64,000 nt of DNA from Oscillospiraceae bacterium (GCA_015065425.1 SVQH01000014.1:1-64000), one strand, 5' to 3'; positions 15,989 through 26,190 are shown, counted from the first letter of the stretch. The notes: generated from the sequence alone by a model not told the origin. Numbers and translations are program-made.

Positions 15989-16972
15989 ATGAAAACAACG
16001 ATCAAAAAATTCATTTCCGTCCTGTTGGTATCCCTGATGCTACTGACCACCGCTCCTCTGTCGGGCTTCGTCGGCTTAGAGCTCCCCGAAATCCCATGGA
16101 CTGAAATTTTCACCACCAAAGCCGGAGCTGCTGCAAACGGTACCTGCGGAACTAATCTTACATGGACCCTCGATGATGAAGGTACCCTGACTATAACCGG
16201 TGCGGGTGCTATGACGAATTATTCATATTCATCTGTTCCGTGGTATCAGAACAGAAACTCTGTGAAAAAAGTTATTATTGAAAAAGGTGTGAAATCAATA
16301 GGAAATTCTGCGTTCTTTAGATGTAGTTCGCTTACTGCTATAAAAATTCCCGAAGGTGTGACATTAATAGGTGATGATGCGTTCTGCTATTGCACTTCGC
16401 TTACCGCTATAGAAATTCCCGAAAGTGTGACATCAATAGGAATTTCTGCGTTCTTCGGATGTAGTTCGCTTACCGCTATAGAAATCCCCGAAGGTGTGAC
16501 AACAATAGATAATTTTGCGTTCGAGCGTTGCACTTCGCTTACCGCTATAGAAATCCCTGAAGGTGTGACATTAATAGGTGCTTTTGCATTCGCCGGATGT
16601 AGTTCGCTTACCGCTATAGAAATCCCCGAAGGTGTGACATTAATAGGTGATTATGCATTCGCCGGATGTAGTTCGCTTACCGATGTGTATTACGGTGGCA
16701 CGGAAGAACAGTGGAATAATATTGTTATTATACCTAGCACCCCAATTACTAATGCCGAAAAACATTTTAACTTCAAGTATACTCTCGGAGATATAGACAA
16801 TGACAATGAAACATCTTCGGCTGATGCCCGTATTGCTCTCAGAGCCAGCGTAGGACTTGAAGAACTGTCCTTCGAAGAGAAAAAAGCCGCCGATGTAGAT
16901 AAAGATTTCATTATTACATCAGCAGATGCGAGAACTATTCTCAGAGTCAGTGTTGGTTTAGAAGAGTTATAA
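15989..16972 (+). CDS. Secreted BspA-like leucine-rich-repeat protein with dockerin-like C-terminus (1)
   Basis: 327 residues. A signal peptide (about 1-45) is followed by a WTLDDEGTLTITGAGAM-type N-terminal region. Then come tandem 23-residue LRR_5 repeats (GCSSLTAIEIPEGVTLIG units) and a YYGGTEEQWNNI cap. Two EF-hand-like repeats close it, each with Asp-rich loop and SADAR..LR.SVGLE, as in type I dockerin domains. LRR_5/BspA proteins mediate surface or host contact in gut bacteria, and dockerins bind cohesins; no cohesin is seen here. The SD is AAGGAAGG. The promoter carries a predicted XRE operator. A strong terminator lies downstream. Confidence 0.85.
   Translation: MKTTIKKFISVLLVSLMLLTTAPLSGFVGLELPEIPWTEIFTTKAGAAANGTCGTNLTWTLDDEGTLTITGAGAMTNYSYSSVPWYQNRNSVKKVIIEKGVKSIGNSAFFRCSSLTAIKIPEGVTLIGDDAFCYCTSLTAIEIPESVTSIGISAFFGCSSLTAIEIPEGVTTIDNFAFERCTSLTAIEIPEGVTLIGAFAFAGCSSLTAIEIPEGVTLIGDYAFAGCSSLTDVYYGGTEEQWNNIVIIPSTPITNAEKHFNFKYTLGDIDNDNETSSADARIALRASVGLEELSFEEKKAADVDKDFIITSADARTILRVSVGLEEL
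16258..16690 (+). repeat. 69-bp tandem repeats inside BspA-like gene 1
   Basis: The string TTCGCTTAC (TTACTG in the first copy) recurs at 16327, 16396, 16465, 16534, 16603 and 16672, exactly 69 bp apart. Each unit encodes one 23-residue LRR. Units alternate TGTAGTTCG and TGCACTTCG except for the last two, which are nearly identical and look recently duplicated. Changes in copy number would keep the frame. Confidence 0.92.
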
Positions 16973-17036
16973 TATAATTCAGGTCCTGTAAGAGGTTTTG
17001 TAAAATCCGGGATGGTTTAAGACAAGTATCAGAAAG

Positions 17037-17095
17037 AAGGGGCTGTATCAAAACCTCGTAAGCAGATGTTTTTGATGCGGTCCCTTGGTTTTTGC
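17037..17095 (+). terminator. Terminator of BspA-like gene 1
   Basis: AAGGGGCTGTATCAAAA (from 17037) pairs with TTTTTGATGCGGTCCCTT (to 17086). Several positions are G-U pairs only in the plus-strand RNA. A T-run follows. The stem is about 17 bp. The strand bias of wobble pairs supports an RNA structure read rightward. Confidence 0.65.
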
Positions 17096-17140
17096 TTGTC
17101 GGCAAATTGCATCAAAAACGGCTGAAAGTGTTCAGAAATA

Positions 17141-17167
17141 TTGACAGTAGGCTTAATACAATATAAT
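17141..17167 (+). promoter_or_regulatory. Promoter of BspA-like gene 2
   Basis: TTGACA (17141-17146) and TATAAT (17162-17167) with a short 15-bp spacer. There is no TAGGACA operator here, unlike gene 1. Confidence 0.45.
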
Positions 17168-17194
17168 AATAAAAAAGTGAAGGAGTGATTTATT

Positions 17195-18496
17195 TTGAAA
17201 AAGAAAATAAAAAATATCGTGTCACTTATGCTTATTGCTGTAATGCTTCTTTCTGTTGTACCGTTTTTTGAAATATCTGAATGCGGTATGATTGCTTATG
17301 CTGCTTCAAACGGTACATGCGGTGAGTCACTTACATGGGTACTTGATAATAACGGGACGCTTACCGTATCGGGTACAGGAAAGATGTCTGATTACGCCAA
17401 TGCCGAAGCATTACCTTGGTATGAAAAAATACAGGATATTAAAAAGGTTGTAGTTGCTGAGGGTGTGACTTCCATCGGAGATTTTGCATTTTATACTTGC
17501 AGCAACCTTGTTGATGTTGAACTTCCCGAAAGTCTTGAATCCATCGGAATGTATGCTTTTGGTGCTTGTGGGGTTCTCGAATCTATTAAAATTCCTTCAG
17601 GGGTTACATATATAGGTAATCTTGCCTTTTTGGAATGTCGTAAACTTTTTGATGTAGAATTGCCTGAGGGATTGACTTCTCTTTCACACGGTACTTTTTC
17701 CGGTTGTTTTGCACTTAAAGAAATTGAACTTCCGAAAAGCCTTACTTCAATTGGCAGTTCTGTATTTTCAGGTAGTAAAGAGCTTGCCATAATAGATATT
17801 CCTGACAGCGTTACTTCAATCGGTCGCTCTGCCTTTGAACGCTGTGCAGCTCTTGTTTCTGTTGAATTCCCCGAAGCTCTGAAGTCTGTTGACGCTTATG
17901 CATTTTCTAATTGCAGTTCTCTTGTTGCTGTTAATATTCCCGACGGATGCTCTGAAATCGGCACAGAGGCATTTTCATACTGTATCTCATTGAAATCTGT
18001 TAACCTTCCTTCAAAATTAACTGCTGTCAGTATGTTTTCATTTTCAGGTTGTAACGCACTTGTTACAATAGATATTCCAAACGGTGTAACGGTAATTGAA
18101 GATTTAGCTTTTTCCGGTTGCAATGCACTTGAAACTATCAATATACCTGTAAGTGTGACGGCAATAAAAGATTTTGCATTTAATAATTGTCCTTCTCTTA
18201 AAAATGTCCTTTATGGCGGAAATGAGGCTGAATGGAATAATATTACAGTAGGTGTCAATAATGATGCTTTGATTAATGCTTCAAAGCAGTTTGGTTTTTC
18301 CATTGTCAAAGGCGATGTTGATATGGATGGCAGCATTTCTTCTTCTGATGCCCGACTTGTACTCAGAGCAAGTGTAAATCTTGAAACTTTAAGCGAAAAA
18401 CAGATATCTATTGCAGATGTTGATAACGATAACTCTATTTCATCTGCAGATGCAAGACTTATATTACGGGCAAGTGTGGGACTTGAAAAAATATAA
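17195..18496 (+). CDS. Secreted BspA-like leucine-rich-repeat protein with dockerin-like C-terminus (2)
   Basis: 433 residues starting at TTG (17195) after a strong SD (AAGGAG, 9-nt spacing). It has the same layout as gene 1: signal peptide (about 1-35), WVLDNNGTLTVSGTGKM region, about eleven LRR_5 repeats, YGGNEAEWNNI cap, and two dockerin-like repeats (DVDMDGSISSSDARLVLRAS; DVDNDNSISSADARLILRAS). Unlike gene 1 its repeats have diverged at the DNA level, so it has not been recently homogenised. Probably secreted or cell-surface. Specific ligand unknown. Confidence 0.85.
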   Translation: MKKKIKNIVSLMLIAVMLLSVVPFFEISECGMIAYAASNGTCGESLTWVLDNNGTLTVSGTGKMSDYANAEALPWYEKIQDIKKVVVAEGVTSIGDFAFYTCSNLVDVELPESLESIGMYAFGACGVLESIKIPSGVTYIGNLAFLECRKLFDVELPEGLTSLSHGTFSGCFALKEIELPKSLTSIGSSVFSGSKELAIIDIPDSVTSIGRSAFERCAALVSVEFPEALKSVDAYAFSNCSSLVAVNIPDGCSEIGTEAFSYCISLKSVNLPSKLTAVSMFSFSGCNALVTIDIPNGVTVIEDLAFSGCNALETINIPVSVTAIKDFAFNNCPSLKNVLYGGNEAEWNNITVGVNNDALINASKQFGFSIVKGDVDMDGSISSSDARLVLRASVNLETLSEKQISIADVDNDNSISSADARLILRASVGLEKI

Positions 18497-18518
18497 CAAG
18501 TAATATCATGCAAAGAAA

Positions 18519-18545
18519 AAAGCTCTCGGAAACCCCGGGAGCTTT
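18519..18545. terminator. Bidirectional terminator between BspA-like gene 2 and groEL
   Basis: AAAGCTCTCGG pairs with CCGGGAGCTTT around a short loop. T-rich sequence follows on both strands, serving the two convergent units. Confidence 0.8.
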
Positions 18546-18574
18546 TGTGTTAATGATAAGTTTTTATATTTTGA

Positions 18575-20242
<1,668 letters not shown>

Positions 20243-20527
20243 TTATTCAACGATAGCTAAAATATCGCTCTGTTTTACGATTACGTACTCATCGGCACCG
20301 AGCTTTACTTCAGTACCTGCATATTTGCTGAGAATTACCTTATCTCCTGCTTTTACCTGCATAACGACTTCTTTGCCGTCAACGATACCGCCGGGGCCTA
20401 CAGCGATGATTTCAGCAGTCTGGGGCTTTTCCTGTGCGGAAGAAGCAAGAATGATGCCGCCTTTTGAGGTTTCTTCAGCCTGTGTGAATTTAAGAACGAC
20501 TTTGTCGCCTAAGGGTTTGAGTGTCAT
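20243..20527 (-). CDS. groS: Co-chaperonin GroES (Hsp10)
   Basis: 94 residues from the ATG at 20525-20527 (MTLKPLGDKVVLKF), preceded by GGAGGAA. It forms the heptameric lid of GroEL. It has the mobile-loop region (EETSKGGIILASS) and the conserved VGPGG. An upstream in-frame extension to 20578 would run into the CIRCE operator and is not a real start. First gene of the groESL operon. Confidence 0.97.
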   Translation of the reverse strand: MTLKPLGDKVVLKFTQAEETSKGGIILASSAQEKPQTAEIIAVGPGGIVDGKEVVMQVKAGDKVILSKYAGTEVKLGADEYVIVKQSDILAIVE

Positions 20528-20571
20528 AATAAAAATTCCTCCCGGATAAAAATATGTTAAATTTTTGAAAA

Positions 20572-20598
20572 TTAGCACTCACACTAATTGAGTGCTAA
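20572..20598. promoter_or_regulatory. CIRCE operator for HrcA
   Basis: TTAGCACTC-N9-GAGTGCTAA, a perfect match to the CIRCE consensus, lies between the groESL promoter and groES. HrcA binding here represses the operon until heat shock. hrcA itself is not in the window. Confidence 0.97.
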
Positions 20599-20602
20599 GT
20601 AT

Positions 20603-20630
20603 ATTTTAACCATTTTTCAGAAAATTGCAA
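20603..20630 (-). promoter_or_regulatory. Promoter of groESL
   Basis: On the minus strand, TTGCAA (20625-20630) and TAAAAT (20603-20608) are spaced by 16 bp, directly upstream of CIRCE. Confidence 0.55.
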
Positions 20631-20754
20631 TACTTTTTATGAAAAAATTTGCTTTTTTTTCCATTTTCTTTTTTTAGTATGCTTCAACCTTTGAAATTAT
20701 ATAAGCATTCCTTTGAAAATTCTGTAAAATTATTATCTTTGCCGAAATTTTTAC

Positions 20755-20782
20755 TTGTTATTGCGGTAATGGATATTATAAT
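20755..20782 (+). promoter_or_regulatory. Promoter of the PHP-domain gene
   Basis: TTGTTA (20755-20760), 16 bp, TATAAT (20777-20782), about 38 bp before the start codon. Confidence 0.5.
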
Positions 20783-20820
20783 GTATAATATTTATATATT
20801 ATTATCGGAAGAAGATTTAT

Positions 20821-21495
20821 ATGAATAAGAAAGAATATAAATATGAGCTTCACTGCCATACGGCTGATGTAAGTCTCTGTGCAAAATCAAAAGCTGAGGA
20901 TGTTGTCGCTTTTTATAAGGAAAGAGGATATGACGGAGTTGTTATAACCGACCATTATTCACCTCAGACCTTTCTTCTGAACTCATTTTCTCCTCATAAA
21001 CATATAGATAAATATGTAAAAGGATATAAGAGGGTGAAGGAGCTTGCAGGGGAGGATTTTACCGTTCTTCTCGGCTGTGAGGTGCGTTTCTTTTGCACTA
21101 TTGACGATTTTCTCATATACGGAATTGATGAAAATTTTCTTAAAAACAGCGGAAATCTTATGATGAAATATCTCAGAGGGCTTTTTAGGTTATGTGATAA
21201 AAACGGCTTGATTTTACTTGAAGCACACCCTTTCAGAGAGCTACGATTCCGTCATAACCCTGTGCTTTTACACGGTTGTGAGGTCTTTAACGGCAAGGAT
21301 GCAGGGAGACCTGCCAACGAAAAGGCGAAAGAATGGGCAAAGAAGAATAAGTTTCATATATTAACCTCAGGCGGTGATTTTCATGACAAGGATGATACCA
21401 CTCCCGGCGGGATAATCACCGATGAACCCATAAAAACAAATGCAGACCTTCTCAGAATACTTAAAAGCGGCAAGTACAGGCTCATTGAAAAATGA
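20821..21495 (+). CDS. PHP-domain metal-dependent phosphoesterase
   Basis: 224 residues. The N-terminal motif ELHCHTADVSLCAK and VVITDHYS give the metal-binding His residues of the PHP fold; later EAHPFRE and SGGDFHDKDD supply further ligands. Family members hydrolyse phosphoesters such as histidinol phosphate or nucleotides. The low similarity to HisK and the absence of his genes nearby mean the substrate is unknown. Stand-alone gene with its own promoter and terminator. Confidence 0.8.
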   Translation: MNKKEYKYELHCHTADVSLCAKSKAEDVVAFYKERGYDGVVITDHYSPQTFLLNSFSPHKHIDKYVKGYKRVKELAGEDFTVLLGCEVRFFCTIDDFLIYGIDENFLKNSGNLMMKYLRGLFRLCDKNGLILLEAHPFRELRFRHNPVLLHGCEVFNGKDAGRPANEKAKEWAKKNKFHILTSGGDFHDKDDTTPGGIITDEPIKTNADLLRILKSGKYRLIEK

Positions 21496-21498
21496 TGT

Positions 21499-21526
21499 CG
21501 GCATCTTGCCGTTTTTTCTTTTTTTG
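21499..21526 (+). terminator. Terminator of the PHP-domain gene
   Basis: The short stem CGGCA-TCT-TGCCG is followed by TTTTTTCTTTTTTT. Confidence 0.75.
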
Positions 21527-21582
21527 TATTGACGGTATTGTTATTCAAATTTTTGTAACCTTGAAGCCATTGAAGAAAGACA

Positions 21583-21617
21583 AAAAACTCGCCCTGACAT
21601 AATCTGAACGAGTTTTT
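21583..21617 (-). terminator. Terminator of the metallophosphoesterase gene
   Basis: AAAAACTCG/CGAGTTTTT stem with a 17-nt loop, 10 bp past the leftward stop codon. T-runs are present on both strands. Confidence 0.6.
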
Positions 21618-21626
21618 AGGCTAATA

Positions 21627-22763
21627 TCATTTACGGTGAGTTGATATTCTTTTTGCAATAAGAATCGTTCCTGCTGCAAGTGTCAGAGTACCTGCTCCTG
21701 TAGCAAGAATTGCCAGACGTTTTACCTGTTCCATGCTTGTGGGAATGTGTGTCAGTGCAAATTCTTTCAACGGAGCAGAGAGTTTTTCATCCGTCAGCTC
21801 AGCATAAGTTACGGTGTAGGTTCTGAAAGAGGAAAGGTCGTTTTTATCAAGCTCGATAATTCTCATTCCTCTTTTAAGCTTCGGGCCGTATACATTGAAG
21901 CCTGCACACTGGGTATATATGAGCTTTATTCCGTCCTTTTCTCCCACAAAAGAATTTATGTGGTCATGACCTACAATCAGAGCAAGAATATTTCCTTTTT
22001 CTTTGAGTATGTCAAACTCTCCCGAGTTTCTGTCGGGAACAGCAGGGCTCTCACCCATAAAACCGCCCGTATTTCTGATTTCCTCAGGAAGAATGAAAAA
22101 TTTTCCTTTATAGTTTCTGAAGGCTTCTACAGCCCCTTTTGTGCCGAATTTCACCTGCTGTAAAACATCATAGAATTCGGGGACAGGAATATGCTGAAAA
22201 ACGATACCACCCGTGTATTTTCCGTTTTCTTTAGCCTTTTCTCTTTCGTTTCGGAACCATTCAAGCTGTTTTTCGCTGACAGGAAGATATTCGCCTGTTA
22301 CAGTCTGACCGTTGGAATCAATAAGATAGACATCAAAGACGTGTTCTTCTTCGTTGAAAAGCGGAATTCTAAAGGTGCCCTTATCATCTTCTGCGGCATA
22401 TTCTCCGTGGATGCAACAGGGGGATTCATTATAAATTTCCGCTTGTCGGGCGTTTGTAAGCCCCACCTGACAGTCATGATTTCCGAAGGTAACTGCAAAA
22501 GGAATCCCTGCCTTTTCAACAGGTTCAATCAGAGTTTTTATGGTGTTTTCGGCATTTTTTCTTTTGTCACCGATATAAAATGAAGGATGCACTCCGTAAA
22601 GCTGATCCCCCGTAAACACCACAAGGTCAGGCTTTTCCCGTCCCAGAGCAAGTTTCATAAGCCGAAGCGTATCAGTTGAAACCTTAGCTCCCTCCTGCAC
22701 ATCAGCAATCTGCATTATCTTAAACTTTCCATCGGAGTTAAACTTTAATTTATCATCATACAT
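21627..22763 (-). CDS. Calcineurin-like metallophosphoesterase with C-terminal membrane anchor
   Basis: 378 residues. The two-metal phosphoesterase motifs are visible: IADVQ (Asp; Gln in the usual His position, as in the purple-acid-phosphatase-like branch), FTGDQ, FGNHDCQ, QHIPVPEF and GHDH. A hydrophobic segment near 350-372 (LAILATGAGTLTLAAGTILI) followed by KRISTHRK suggests a tail-anchored protein with the catalytic domain in the cytoplasm; there is no N-terminal signal peptide. Substrate unknown. Divergent from the sigma-factor operon. Confidence 0.85.
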   Translation of the reverse strand: MYDDKLKFNSDGKFKIMQIADVQEGAKVSTDTLRLMKLALGREKPDLVVFTGDQLYGVHPSFYIGDKRKNAENTIKTLIEPVEKAGIPFAVTFGNHDCQVGLTNARQAEIYNESPCCIHGEYAAEDDKGTFRIPLFNEEEHVFDVYLIDSNGQTVTGEYLPVSEKQLEWFRNEREKAKENGKYTGGIVFQHIPVPEFYDVLQQVKFGTKGAVEAFRNYKGKFFILPEEIRNTGGFMGESPAVPDRNSGEFDILKEKGNILALIVGHDHINSFVGEKDGIKLIYTQCAGFNVYGPKLKRGMRIIELDKNDLSSFRTYTVTYAELTDEKLSAPLKEFALTHIPTSMEQVKRLAILATGAGTLTLAAGTILIAKRISTHRK

Positions 22764-22876
22764 AATACTGCCTCGTTTGTATCATTTTGAGATTATTATA
22801 ATATATCAAAAAAAATTTTTCAACTTTAATCCTTTTAGTGACAATTTTCGTTTATATATGTGAAAGGGGGAGAAAA

Positions 22877-23413
22877 ATGAACGGCAATATTCAAAATGCA
22901 CTGCTTGTTCGTCGGATAAAAAACGGTGAGAATGAGCTTACTAAAGAGCTTATTATAAAAAATTATGAACGAGTTTATAAATATCTTCATTATAAAACAG
23001 GAGATGAGCATTTAGCTTATGATCTGACGCAAGAAACATTTCTGCATCTTCTGACAGGTATCGGAAACTATTACGAAAAAGCTCATTTTAATGCGTATCT
23101 TATGAGAATAGCTCATAATGTTTTAATTGACTATTGGAAGCTTAGAAAAGAAGCTTCAAGTATTGAAGACATTGAATTTCTTCTCCAAATGAACACATTT
23201 GAAGATGCTGTTTCAGATAAGGATGTCCTAAGACGGGCACTTATGAAGCTTCCCGCGGAACAGAGAGAAGCCGTTCTTCTGAAATTTGTTGCAGGGCTGA
23301 AAAGCCGAGAAATTGCAGAAATTACAAATACTAATGTTTCTACGGTAAAATCCCGTATTCATCTCGGAAAAGAGAAGCTGAAAATAATACTTAAAGAGGA
23401 GGGAATTGTATGA
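22877..23413 (+). CDS. ECF-type RNA polymerase sigma factor
   Basis: 178 residues from the ATG at 22877 after GGGGGAG. Region 2 is seen in YDLTQETFLHLL and region 4 in LPAEQREAVLLKFVAGL and NVSTVKSRIHLGKEKLK. It directs RNA polymerase to a small stress regulon, commonly including its own operon. It overlaps the next gene by ATGA, so the two are translationally coupled, which is typical for sigma/anti-sigma pairs. Confidence 0.9.
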   Translation: MNGNIQNALLVRRIKNGENELTKELIIKNYERVYKYLHYKTGDEHLAYDLTQETFLHLLTGIGNYYEKAHFNAYLMRIAHNVLIDYWKLRKEASSIEDIEFLLQMNTFEDAVSDKDVLRRALMKLPAEQREAVLLKFVAGLKSREIAEITNTNVSTVKSRIHLGKEKLKIILKEEGIV

Positions 23414-24111
23414 CAGATAAGAAGCTTAAAAAAATTCTTACCGGCAGTGTTTCTTATGATTGTTCGGCGGCAGAAAAAACTGCAATGCTATTAAGCGAAA
23501 ATATTAATTTAAAACACAAAAACCGTATTACATTTTTCAGGAGATTTAAAAACGTGATTTCTTATATTTCGCCGCTTTTCTGGTGTATTCAGGCAGTATT
23601 TCTTTTGATATTCATTTTTATTGATTATGAAAAATTCTCAATTCTCCCTGTAATTCCGATAGTTGCTGTTGCCGCTCTTTGTGAAATACTGAAAAGTGCA
23701 TATTTTGAAATGTGGGAACTTGAACGTACATGTAAATATGATTTGAGAAGTCTTCTCATAACAAAGCTTTTAATAACAGGCACCATGGATTTTATATTAG
23801 TAATAATAGCCGTAATTTTTGGCGGCAGTGAAATATACGGCTTATTGTATTCAGCCTGTATATATGTTCTCACCTGCGTTTTATGCCTTACGGCTTTTAA
23901 GTTTTTCAGAAACAAAAGCTTAGTTTATATTTTTTCGGTGATAGGAATTATTCTGTCGCTGACAGTATATATTCTTTTGAATTTTCAGAGATTTGATATT
24001 TTTTCACTGAAATATATTCATTTGTGGTGTATGTGCTTTATTGTATTTCTTATTTTATATTTTATGAGAATAAAAAGAATTCTCAAAACGGAGGGTGTAT
24101 ATGAAAGGTAA
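23410..24111 (+). CDS. Membrane protein, possible unconventional anti-sigma factor
   Basis: 233 residues: a charged N-terminal ~50-residue cytoplasmic part, then about six transmembrane helices. No zinc-finger anti-sigma motif (HxxxCxxC) is present. It sits between the sigma gene (ATGA overlap) and the ABC ATPase gene (start overlaps by 11 bp). Candidate roles are anti-sigma factor sensing the transporter state, or a subunit of the transporter. No family recognised with confidence. Confidence 0.6.
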   Translation: MTDKKLKKILTGSVSYDCSAAEKTAMLLSENINLKHKNRITFFRRFKNVISYISPLFWCIQAVFLLIFIFIDYEKFSILPVIPIVAVAALCEILKSAYFEMWELERTCKYDLRSLLITKLLITGTMDFILVIIAVIFGGSEIYGLLYSACIYVLTCVLCLTAFKFFRNKSLVYIFSVIGIILSLTVYILLNFQRFDIFSLKYIHLWCMCFIVFLILYFMRIKRILKTEGVYER

Positions 24112-25006
24112 TGAACTTGTAATTGACAGACTTACTAAAAATTACGGAAATAAAATTGCCGTTGACAGATTTTCGGCGGTTTTTACTCCCGGTGTGTACG
24201 GACTTCTCGGTTCAAACGGGGCAGGCAAAACAACGCTGATGCGTCTTATTTGCGATATACTGCCGCCCACTTCGGGAGAAGTTCGCTTTAACGGCGAAGA
24301 AATACGCTCTCTCGGGGAGAATTACAGGGAGATACTCGGTTATCTTCCGCAAAAGTTCGGTTTTTATCCGAATTTTACTGCTGAAAAGTTTCTTTACTAT
24401 ATGGCAACACTGAAAGGGATAGATAAAAACACGGCAAAAAAAAGAATTGAAGAATTGCTTGAAACCGTGTCTTTAACTGACGTAAAAAAGCATAAAATAA
24501 AGACCTTTTCTGGCGGTATGAAGCAAAGGCTCGGAATCGCACAGGCTATGCTTTCAGAACCGAAGATACTTATTCTTGATGAACCGACAGCAGGGCTTGA
24601 TCCGAAGGAAAGAGTAAAATTCAGAAATCTTTTATCAATTTTTTCAAAGGACAGGATAGTAATTCTTTCAACGCATATCGTATCGGATATAGAGTTTATT
24701 GCCGATGATATTCTTATTATGAAAAAAGGTGAGCTGATTTTAAGAGGTACGGTGGATGAGCTTGTAAGTAAAATAAAAGACAGTGTCTGGGAAGTCAATA
24801 TTCCTGTAAATAACCTTTCTGAAATTGAAAGTAAATACACTGTAATAAATATAAATACAGAAGGAGATTTCGCCGTTGTACGCTTATTAGCTGCGGAAAA
24901 ACCGTTTGAAAATGCGAAGGCTTGCACGGCACGGCTTGAAGATCTTTACTTATACTGTTTTAATGAAAGCGGGGTGACGGGAAATGTTGAATCTCATATT
25001 AAATGA
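24101..25006 (+). CDS. ABC transporter ATP-binding protein
   Basis: 301 residues. Walker A GSNGAGKTT, signature FSGGMKQRLGIAQAML, and Walker B ILILDEPTAGLDP are all intact, with a downstream H-loop (STHIVSD). It belongs to the ABC-2-type exporter ATPases with a C-terminal extension. The ATG at 24101 has GGAGG 6 nt upstream; GTG at 24095 is possible. It pairs with the permease at 24984, whose start overlaps by 23 bp. Substrate unknown; ECF-controlled ABC-2 exporters often handle peptides or antimicrobials. Confidence 0.9.
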   Translation: MKGNELVIDRLTKNYGNKIAVDRFSAVFTPGVYGLLGSNGAGKTTLMRLICDILPPTSGEVRFNGEEIRSLGENYREILGYLPQKFGFYPNFTAEKFLYYMATLKGIDKNTAKKRIEELLETVSLTDVKKHKIKTFSGGMKQRLGIAQAMLSEPKILILDEPTAGLDPKERVKFRNLLSIFSKDRIVILSTHIVSDIEFIADDILIMKKGELILRGTVDELVSKIKDSVWEVNIPVNNLSEIESKYTVININTEGDFAVVRLLAAEKPFENAKACTARLEDLYLYCFNESGVTGNVESHIK

Positions 25007-26171
25007 AAATAAAAAGCTCTTAAAAAACCGCATAGTTCAAGGCATTATTCTTCTTTTCTGTGTGTTATTCATTTATTTTGCCGTTGATATTATATTTTTA
25101 ACTCACAGCGGATATGATAAAAAAGACGGGGAGTTTAAGATATATGAGGGGCTTCAAGCTATTGAATGGGAAAAGGAACAGTGCAAGCCATTTGACGGAA
25201 AAATACTTAATGAAGATTTTTTAGCCGAAGCAGAGAAACTGTACGGATTCGATTATATCGTGAGTTTTACTGAGATTTATTTCATATATAATTCTTTTAT
25301 TGACCGTAGCCCTTTCGATACGGTATATGACCCTGTCAGCGGTACTGCAACAGTCGGCGAGGTTATAGAAGGCTTCAAAAAAATTGAAGATGTAATCCCT
25401 GCCGCTTCTTCACCGGCTTTATACTGTTACAGCGGTGCTTATGAAGTGCTCTTCCAGAAACTTGGTTTTGTAGGGATTTTATCGGTGGTTGCCGCACTGA
25501 TAATTTCGGCACTTGTATTTTCGCAGGAGTATACATCAGATACGGATGTTCTGCTTCTTACATCAAAATTCGGAAGACGAAGGCTTGCAATCGCAAAGAG
25601 TATTTCAGGAATAAGTGTTTCTGTGGGACTGTTTATTATATTCACTTTATTATCTGCACTGCTGTGTTTTTGTTGCTACGGTTTTTCGGGAGCTGACGGA
25701 GATATCCGTCTTTCGCTTATCAGAAATTGCGATGCTAAAGTATTGGAAAATCTCAGTTTCTTCGGTAACAGTGTATCTAATATAGAATTTCTGAGCTTCG
25801 CATTTTTAGTTTTTTTCTCAGCGGTCTCAATCGTTAGTTCAATTACACTTTTGATTTCAGCATTATCTTACGGTTCATTTTCTGCTCTGAGTATTTCAGC
25901 AGGTGTTTTTATCTTGCCCTTTGCCGTAAGAGCGATTGTCAATACTTATGAATATATCAATGCTTATTCAAAACTCCATTCAATATTCGCTTTGTTCCCC
26001 GTAAATCTCATTGCAGATTGGAATAAAGATTTATGGTGGGGAATTAACTATGAAATTTTCGGAAAATTATACCCGTATGCTGTCATATTCCCCACAATTG
26101 CACTTATTCTTACAGTCTTATTCTTTTTCTGCAGTATTTTTGTATACGGAAAGAGAAAAGTTAAGGTCTGA
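24984..26171 (+). CDS. ABC-2-type transporter permease
   Basis: 395 residues with an N-terminal transmembrane helix, a large extracytoplasmic loop (about 40-160) and about five further helices. Typical of ABC-2 permeases that act with a separate ATPase. Last gene of the ECF-sigma operon; a strong bidirectional terminator follows. Confidence 0.82.
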   Translation: MLNLILNENKKLLKNRIVQGIILLFCVLFIYFAVDIIFLTHSGYDKKDGEFKIYEGLQAIEWEKEQCKPFDGKILNEDFLAEAEKLYGFDYIVSFTEIYFIYNSFIDRSPFDTVYDPVSGTATVGEVIEGFKKIEDVIPAASSPALYCYSGAYEVLFQKLGFVGILSVVAALIISALVFSQEYTSDTDVLLLTSKFGRRRLAIAKSISGISVSVGLFIIFTLLSALLCFCCYGFSGADGDIRLSLIRNCDAKVLENLSFFGNSVSNIEFLSFAFLVFFSAVSIVSSITLLISALSYGSFSALSISAGVFILPFAVRAIVNTYEYINAYSKLHSIFALFPVNLIADWNKDLWWGINYEIFGKLYPYAVIFPTIALILTVLFFFCSIFVYGKRKVKV

Positions 26172-26190
26172 TGTTCTATAAAAGCAAAAT

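Noticed and set aside
16258..16690. Regular repeats considered as a CRISPR array
   Set aside because: Spacing has no unique spacers; the units are translated as 23-residue LRRs in an intact gene.
17037..17125. IS-like end (GGGGCTGTATCAAAA)
   Set aside because: No transposase, target duplication or second end is visible, and the wobble pairs favour an RNA terminator.
22764..22876. ECF-type autoregulated promoter before the sigma gene
   Set aside because: A TGACA and a CGT are present but at the wrong spacing; no convincing ECF or sigma-A promoter could be fixed.
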